Source of the DNA: Linnemannia elongata
Lineage: Eukaryota > Mortierellomycota > Mortierellomycetes > Mortierellales > Mortierellaceae
Length of the DNA: 64,000 nucleotides
NCBI GenBank assembly: GCA_036320915.1
Contig: JAXBDG010000010.1
Location: forward strand, 1 to 64,000
Direction: 5' to 3'
In this document: piece by piece, positions 57,301-64,000 of the stretch
Position numbering within the stretch: position 1 is the first letter of the stretch
Layout: each line of letters starts with the position of its first letter
Notes under the pieces: model-generated
Database searches by the model: none
Told to the model about the DNA's origin: nothing
What the model saw: only the letters and a program-made list of their open reading frames with translations
Position numbers and translations under genes: made by a program

Positions 57301-59982
57301 TTCCTTCACCACCATCGGCTTCACGTCGCCGTCGATCCCTCTCGTCGTTATCTCTGTTGGCTCCCTTCTCCAGGTCCTTGTCGCCATTATTGTCAGACTC
57401 ATTATCGTCGTCGTCATCCTCATCGTCGTCATTTGAACTACCGCCTTCCTCATCCTCCTCATCCGTATCCAACCCCATCTTCTTCCTCTCCTTCCTCCTC
57501 TTCTCCTTCTCCTTCAACTTCTTCTTCTTCTTCTCCTTCCTCTCCTTCTCCAACTCCTCCTCCGTCGGCGTATAAGGCACCTCGGGTCTTACCCGCCCAA
57601 ACGCAACCTCCAAATCCAACAACCGCCGACTATCCTTATCGACGGGAACGCCCCGGATCCACTTGTACATGTACTTGCATCCGTAGGCAAGTTCTCGGAT
57701 CGTATCGAGTGGGTTGAATGAGTCGAGGATTCCGCGCCAGATGGGAGTCTTTTGGGTAAAGTCCATGATCTTTTCGGGTGGGCCTTGATCCTTTTTTGAT
57801 TTCTTTGACTTTTGGTCACCCTTTTTGTCGATGAGTGTAGCAGAGGGTGCTGGTTTCCGTCTAGGTGCTCCTCCTGTTGCTCCAGTCTGCTGTTGCTGAA
57901 TCCTGCCACCAGCAGCCGTAGGCATCGTGTCGACACTTAGAGACGCCAACGCCGCCTCTCCACGCCCACCTTCCCGATTGCCACCACCACCACCACCACC
58001 ACCACCAGAAGAAAGAAGCGCCTCCTGCTGCTGCTGCTGCTGCTCTGGGGGTGGAAGATCCGGGTTCGGAATTCTAGGGACATAGGGCTTATAGGAGAAG
58101 GCCTTAAGATGGATGAGGGCAAAGATGACCATCTCAAAGTCAATAAGGAGAGCATTGATTCCTATCGAGATGTCACCGGTCGACCAGTACTTGGACGCCT
58201 TGATGTATCCTAATTTAGTGTGTTGGTATTTGTGTTGAGCAATGGGCGAAAAGAATGGCGTTAATGGGGTTTTGAATGAGTGAGGAGTACAGTTGAGCAG
58301 ACAGGGGCGTTAGGGTAGAGTTTGAGAGTTAGGGCGAGCAGGTGTGTTGGATTGGGCTGGTTTAGTGAGCATATGCAAAGTAAGCGTACATTCAAGAATA
58401 GCATTGTACGCTAAAGGGATGTGCTCAGTGCCCGTTTAAACAATTGCGTCTGTGTAGGGAGCATTGTAATGCAAGGTACAGAGCATGTATAATGTAAAGT
58501 ACAAAGCTAGTAGTTAAACACGTTACCAAAGTAGACAAAGCCCTCGACGACCAACGACTGCCAGAAGGAGAAAAAAATGACCTATGGTATCATTGAATGG
58601 TGTATGCGTGTGGAGCGGAACGGCAGGTGTAGGAATGGAGGAATGGGAAGGGACAGAAATATAAATTACATGGCGTGTTTAGTAACAGCAAATGACACAC
58701 ATATTCATATGCCATCCCACCCATGTCCATGGATGTCCACGGAAAGAGACATAGGATTGGGAGAGAGCGAGCGAGATGAGATGAGGATCTATCTGCTCTT
58801 TCTCCTTGTCCCTTCTAGAATAAGCCCTTTCAATTTCATTTCATGGTGCATTGTTATTACTTACCAGCTTGATGGCGAGGAACTTGTAGAAGGGCTCGTA
58901 CTCTTTTAGGTCTGCCCGGATCGTAAAGTAGAACATGATCTAAAGAGTAGGATGGAGATAAAAAAAGAACAGCGAAAGAAAGCTCCAATGTCAATTAGGA
59001 CGCCCTCGTGTTTCTCTACGGTTGTCGCGTCAAAGAAAGTAATGTCCTAGCTAGAAAAGAAGAGACTTACGAGAAAGTAGGTAGCCAGGGTAACTGAGGT
59101 AAAGTTGATGAACAGGATCCACACATGTCCAAATTTGGGGTTCCAGCTACTCTCGCAGTACGTCCCTTGGGTCTCCAACACAACCGTCAACAGACTTCCT
59201 AGCACATTCAATGGCACATACTGCAGAATCCCCCACTTCATAAACTGCAAGAAGTGTGGCCGTGAGGGGTTGTACTTTAGACAGCACATTGGGAAGAACC
59301 ATCGCTCAGTCTTCTTGTGTCTTTTCAAGGCCCGTTTCTGGTCCTCGAGAGAGTCGCCGAGGTACTGGAGGAGGAGGATAAGGAAGGAGGCGATGACGAA
59401 GGCCTCGTAGAAGACGCGGATGGTCTCGTAGTAGATTGCTTCGCGGACGTAGACAAAGGAGAACCAGGAGGTGATTGCGTAGATGGGAACCATGAGCAGC
59501 ATCCGGACGATGTATCGCTGTTGGTTGGGCTGAGTGTTTTTTGTTGTTGTCAATGTATGATCGATGAAGTATCGTAGTCGTTAATAACAGGAATCGAGAG
59601 TGAACGTTTTTTTGAACGGTTCTGTTAGTAAAGTTCAATTGCACCGATCGATAGAACAACGCTCTTCGTTCTCCTCCGTCACAATCCTGTTTGTTTCAAC
59701 CACTCAACCTAGAACACACCAGAAATAACACAAACGGGTTTTTATCTTCCACAACTTGAACGTTACGCATTCCTTTACCTTGGTGTAGTACTGGTAGTGC
59801 CGGTAGATCAGGACCAAAGATATAGCCGTCGCGAGAAAAGTACAGCACCCGCCTGCGATCCATCCAATACGCGGGTAGTCGAGTGTCAGCCCATTGGCCG
59901 TGAAGAGTCTTTCGGGGTCTTCAGGAAAGTTCTCGATAGGACAGCCCTTTGGCGACAGGATCGGTTCATGCTCTGTCGACAT
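54320..59982 (-). CDS. TMEM184/Ost-alpha family membrane protein with giant disordered tail
   Basis: Exons 59982-59779, 59529-59071, 58939-58865, 58557-58527 and 58209-54320 give 1552 aa. The first about 280 residues are the seven-helix Solute-transporter/Ost-alpha (DUF300, TMEM184) domain: YPRIGWIAGGCCTFLATAIS, NQQRYIVRMLLMVPIYAITS, then YEAFVIASFLILLLQYLGDS, YVPLNVLGSLLTVVLET and YWSTGDISIGINALLIDFEM. The next about 1270 residues in one exon are low-complexity: basic Lys/Glu, acidic, poly-Gln, a run of about 28 Gly, and RDRD repeats. Other fungal members also have long tails, but this one is very long. The biological role is uncertain; relatives act at vacuole/lysosome or plasma membrane. 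The start at 59982 (MSTEHEPIL) is the first good ATG; the frame is open further upstream without a supported start. Confidence 0.88.
55731..55811. repeat. (TCC)27 coding microsatellite, encodes poly-Gly on the minus strand
   Basis: An uninterrupted run of TCC triplets (GGA on the coding minus strand) inside the tail of the TMEM184-family gene. Its length is probably polymorphic. An RDRD-encoding CTGTCT hexamer repeat is near 55035-55110 in the same exon. Confidence 0.95.
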
Positions 59983-61223
59983 TGGTATATGAAGTGAGAG
60001 AGAGAGAGGGAAGAGAGGGGAAGAGCTGTCTTGTTCTTCTTCTCTCACTCACACTTGAATAAAGAGAGAGGTGGCGAGACTGTGGAAAGGGAGGGAAGGT
60101 GGCAACAAGGTAGGATGGCGTACAGGGTGTGAAGGTAATAGGCGTTATGGGAAAGTGGGTGTAGCTGTCGATGAGTTGGTTCGTTCTTGCTTCTGAGTCC
60201 TTATGGAGGTATTGTCAGGGTCAAAGAGTCGTTGAGTTGAGTAGATCCTCTCCTTGAAGTCCGTTCGTTGAGAGGTCGAAAAGGTCACACTGGAATCTGC
60301 TTGCTTAGTCGATCTTTCAGGTACAGAGCGACAAGAAAGGACTGCAGTTGGGAATAAGATGGATTTGCAAGGGCGTGAAGCAGGGGATCGATGCAGATGC
60401 TGGTCTGATAGTGGTAGTAGTGGTGGCCCCGCCGAGTAGAAAGGTGAAAGTAAGGAAGAGTAGTGCGAGGAGAGAAGGGGAAAGGGGAAGGGGAGGCGGA
60501 AAAGGTGGACGGCGGAGGCAAAGAGAAGAAAGAAGCGAAAACGAACAGAAAAACAGCGACATCGGCACTTGTCCCCCTTCGCCTCCACTTACCCCTGTCA
60601 TCGCTGTTTTTTATCGACAGCTGAACGAAAGTGTGCGTGAGGGTGAGGGCATGGTCGTCGTCATGTCAGTGCTGACAAGCAAGCGCAGACAGAACAGAAA
60701 AGGAGGGAGGAAGGAAGGCATACCAAAAAAAAAAGATAATAGGGGGTGATCAACTATGTCCGGCTGACCGTCAGACAAAGTCACTCAGTCAGGAACATGC
60801 AGCCATAACATAAGTGACCCTTTTTTTTTGTCACTGTTTGTTGTTGTTGACCATCGGTACATTTCTTAACTACACTTGTGCTCGAGCCAGGGTGGTTCAA
60901 CATCAAGAAAAGGGGGGTTCTTGTTAAAGAGGGTGAGAGAGCGAGGATAAAGGAAAAGCCTTTTTTGTCAGCAACGTATGTGTTTTTATGTGTGCTCGTG
61001 CAGTAATGATCGACCCTTCTTCCCTCCATCTATTCTTATCCAATGTCACCAACCATTCCACTCTCCACAAACAGGCAATGAAATGTGTTCAAAAAATAGA
61101 AACGATGCATGCGTGTTTAATGTTGCAAAAGGGGAAGAGGAGAAGAGTATCTATGGTACGAGAGGGGATGAATGGAATGCTGGTAATGATAATAACAATG
61201 AATGAAAGAATAAGAAAGAGAGA
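59983..61223. other. Intergenic; no gene recognised
   Basis: 1.2 kb with open frames up to about 150 codons on both strands (for example 60145-60588 minus) but low-complexity composition and no domain. It contains the leader and promoter of the TMEM184-family gene on the left and the 3' flank of UTP22 on the right. Confidence 0.4.
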
Positions 61224-64000
61224 TTAGTTGGTGGCAGAGGGGTCCCTGTTCACCTGCACCGAACGAACAAGACCGTGGCCAATCCGCTCGATCTCGCTCA
61301 TCAATGCCTCAATGTTGGGCACCACCATCTTGGATCCACCCGTCGTCTTTCCATTCTTTGCCTTTGTGCTCTGCTCCTTTGCAACCTCCTATTTAGGACA
61401 AACATTTGAGTAAGAAAAGATATTAGTCAAGTGCTTCTTCCTTTCTTTACAATATTACAAACAACCAGAAAACAAGAACGGATACGTACCAAAACACCAG
61501 CCTTGTTGACATCGGCTGGCTTGTTGTTGAAGCCGAGGTTGACCTTCCAGGCCCTTGGGCTAAGCGCCATAGGGTTCCAGAGAACACCGATCTGCGTGCC
61601 TCCGTACCGGTCGTGGAAGAACAGTGCAATATCGCCATATGTCCTCTACAATGATCGCAAAGAATAAAAAAATACTTGGTCAATAACCATCGACATGCCA
61701 GAGAGGGGACAACAAAACAAAACGATGAAAAAGGGGCGTACCTGGAGCTCTGCAAGATATTCAGCGGCGGGGTCAAAGCCAATGAGGATCTGGTCGCCAA
61801 AGACACTCTTTTGGAAAGTGCCCAAGTTCTTGTACTTATCTCCCTTTGTCACAAAGTTCTGTGCGTCGGGCGACAAGTTCTGTGCGTAACGTGTGCACAT
61901 GGCGGGGTCCAGGTCAATGACCACATCGTATTGTGCGGTGGGCGTGATGAACAAGGCGTTCAGGGCAGAAGAGCTGGTGGTGGCGGATGCAGCAGTGACC
62001 TTGAGCATATGATCTAAGCTGGTCTTGGCCAACGCCTTCAGACGCGCCACCATCATGGGCGAGGGGGACTGCCATGTCCACCACTTGGAGAAGGTATCCT
62101 TGTTGGTCGCAATAAACATGCTGGCATGATCGCTAGAGATTGAAGTCGTCTTGGTCTGGGGCGAGGTGGCCGAGTTGGAGGTAATCATGTTCTTGCGGGT
62201 GTTGGCAAAGTTGTGGCGGATATCGTCTCTCTCCTTGGCGGTCATCTCTCCATTGAGATCCACAACAAGGGGCTCATGCTTCCAATCCCAGGTTGACAAC
62301 AAGCTCAAGACACGGGCAAATCCAGCGAATCCACTGGCAGGGGCTGCCCAAGGTGCTGGGTCAGTGTAGACGGCGGCGGAGAGGAGCTCCAAGGCCTCGT
62401 CGTTGAAGTAAGGGGCGAGCCAGTGGGCACTCACCCAACGCTTGGTGAGACGGATGGTCTGTGAGAGCGAAGGGTACTTGTGAGCAAGGGCGTGCATGAG
62501 GAAGGTGTGCATGGGTGCTTGGACAAAGTATCTGTTGTAGACGTCCAGCGCCTTCTGGTGCTGTTCCTTGAGACTCTGGCTAGACTTGCGGTCGGAGATA
62601 ATGTCCTCGCACAAGGTAATCTCCTTGTCATAGGCGATCCTGCAGCGGAAGACGAATCCTGGTGCAACCCGGACATCCAAGTATCCGTTCAAGCCCAGCG
62701 AGTCCTCGGCAGTCTCCTCAACAACGGTAGAGCGCATACCCTTGTACTTGATTTTGTCGGCCAGACGCAAGTAGAACGCCGTCTTCATTCTCTGGATCGC
62801 CTTGAGGTTATCGGGCCACTTTTGAGAGGTCTCGAACTGAATAATGACATCCAGAGGCTCAACATACTGAGCACTGTCGGGGAAGTGGGTCGCTGGCACG
62901 TTGAAGTCTCTGGGTTGAGGGATAAAAGTGGACGCAAGACGAGCGGCGGGAGAGGTAAAGTACATGTGGGTGACGGACAAAGGCATGTCCTCAGCGGTCT
63001 TGACGGCCTTCGAGAGAGCCTCGAAAGCGTTGACGACAGTCTGGAATCCGTTCGCAGCGGCAATCTTGTTGTCGAAGAGTCGCTCGGGGATGGCCTTACT
63101 GTTGTACTGGATAAACTTGTTGAGCTGACCAGCCCAGTAGTGGACAGAGTCCTGAGGAACGGCAAAGTGGTGCTTCAAGAGGTATCCAATCATCTGTCCG
63201 ACAATGAGGTGGCGAGCATCCGTGCCCTGAGCCTCCCAGACAGCACTCTCCAAAATACTGCCATCCTTGAAACGACGAAGTTCGGCCTTGTTGCCCCAGA
63301 GAGTACGGAACACGTTGGCAGCCTCCAAATCATCGGCAGGAGGTCCCAAATCCACCAGACGAGCACATTCGGCAGCATTCAAAAGGAGACCGATAGTGAT
63401 GACCGAATCTGCTCCAAAGTCGGGTGTACTGCTTGAGGTAGCCCAGTTCCCAAGAGGTTCGTAGCGAGTAGCGACCAAGTGAATTCTGTCCGTCAACCCA
63501 CGTTTCAACAGGGGTGCAATCGACCGTGCAAAGTGGACAAAGGGTGAGGGGTAGTCCAATGCGGCGACCTTGGTATAGCTCTTCAATCCGGCAACGTCCT
63601 TGGGGACATGAATCTTGACAACATTGTCGAAGCGGAGGATGGGGCTGTCGACCCTCTTCAAGAACAGAGCCTCGAACTTGTCGTCGCTCGATTCGGTGAA
63701 GAACTTCATGGCCAAACGAGCCTCATGTTGAAGCTCATCGAGGGCGGCCTTGGAGACGTGGCCTGCCAAGTTGATCTTTCCTGAAGGGTCGACGATAACG
63801 ACGTCAAAGTTGGAAACAAAGGCCTCCTTCGAGAACTCTCCTGAAGAAGCCTGCTGACCCATCATGATGGGCTGGGCAGTAAAGTCGTGCTGAGCGATAA
63901 AGTCGATCGTTCCCTTGGCGAGCTGGTATGAACTGAATCCGTTGGCGAGCTTCTTTCCTCCGTTGGCCCCTCCTCCCTGCAACAAGTACGCCATAAGCAT
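61224..64000 (-). CDS. UTP22: Utp22/Nop6-like (NRAP) nucleolar protein, 5' part beyond window
   Basis: Exons present: 64000-61742 (continues past the window), 61645-61490 and 61388-61224. Together about 859 codons of the C-terminal part of a protein usually near 1100-1250 aa. Diagnostic NRAP segments are DRIHLVATRYEPLGNW, VFRTLWGNKAELRRFKDGSI, LESAVWEAQ, HALAHKYPSLSQTIRLTKRW, VSAHWLAPYFNDEALELLSA and TYGDIALFFHDRYGGTQIGV, then WNPMALSPRAWKVNLGFN. Utp22 (human NOL6) is part of the UTP-C/SSU processome module that matures the 18S rRNA in the nucleolus. It is built on inactive nucleotidyltransferase folds. The C-terminus ends with a short Lys/Gly-rich tail. GT-AG introns are in phase 0. The start codon is not in this window. 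Confidence 0.95.

Noticed and set aside
60145..60749. 133-147-codon ORFs on both strands upstream of the TMEM184-family gene
   Set aside because: Purine/pyrimidine-biased DNA with low-complexity translation and no domain; overlapping on opposite strands.

Overview
The window looks like nuclear DNA of an early-diverging filamentous fungus, most likely Mucoromycota/Mortierellomycotina. Protein genes carry several short spliceosomal introns, most of them GT-AG. The conserved proteins are fungal (Gpc1, Gvp36, Pat1, Cox20, Mim2, Utp22, LETM1). The accessory part holds remnants of families expanded in that group: F-box/LRR, Sel1-like repeat, Crinkler with AAA-ATPase-like and nuclease domains, and a Fanzor (eukaryotic TnpB). 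The taxon is an inference; no rRNA is present.

Two compartments meet near 28.9 kb. The left part (1-28.9 kb) is repeat-rich and gene-poor. It starts with 4.6 kb of almost pure polypyrimidine minisatellite and CT tract holding an 89-bp hAT-type MITE, then a graveyard of broken genes: F-box/LRR (6.3-7.9 kb), Fanzor C-terminus (7.9-8.5 kb) and a Sel1-repeat gene (9.3-10.1 kb, minus). In the middle of this stands one intact gene (10.6-15.1 kb) for a secreted 1508-residue protein built of 48 tandem six-cysteine modules with knottin-like spacing; 39 consecutive modules are identical in protein sequence and differ in DNA only at two silent sites. Further right are a small zinc-finger ORF, two copies of a dispersed repeat, an F-box relic, and the two halves of a Crinkler-type gene lying 6.4 kb apart in the same orientation and order, as if split by an insertion.

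The right part (28.9-64 kb) is compact and conserved: a PPR protein, COX20, GPC1, a GVP36-type BAR protein, a LETM1/Mdm38 homologue, a Cid-family nucleotidyltransferase, a small conserved mitochondrial-type protein, MIM2, PAT1, a TMEM184/Ost-alpha family membrane protein with a very long disordered tail, and UTP22 (5' end cut by the window edge). Exon joins were worked out by hand from splice sites, reading phase and family similarity; each reconstructed conserved CDS has a length divisible by three. Several genes act in mitochondria (PPR, COX20, LETM1, MIM2, probably the 48-kb gene), others in mRNA decay and RNA tailing (PAT1, Cid-like), rRNA maturation (UTP22) and phospholipid or membrane work (GPC1, GVP36). 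They look like ordinary core genes rather than a dedicated cluster.
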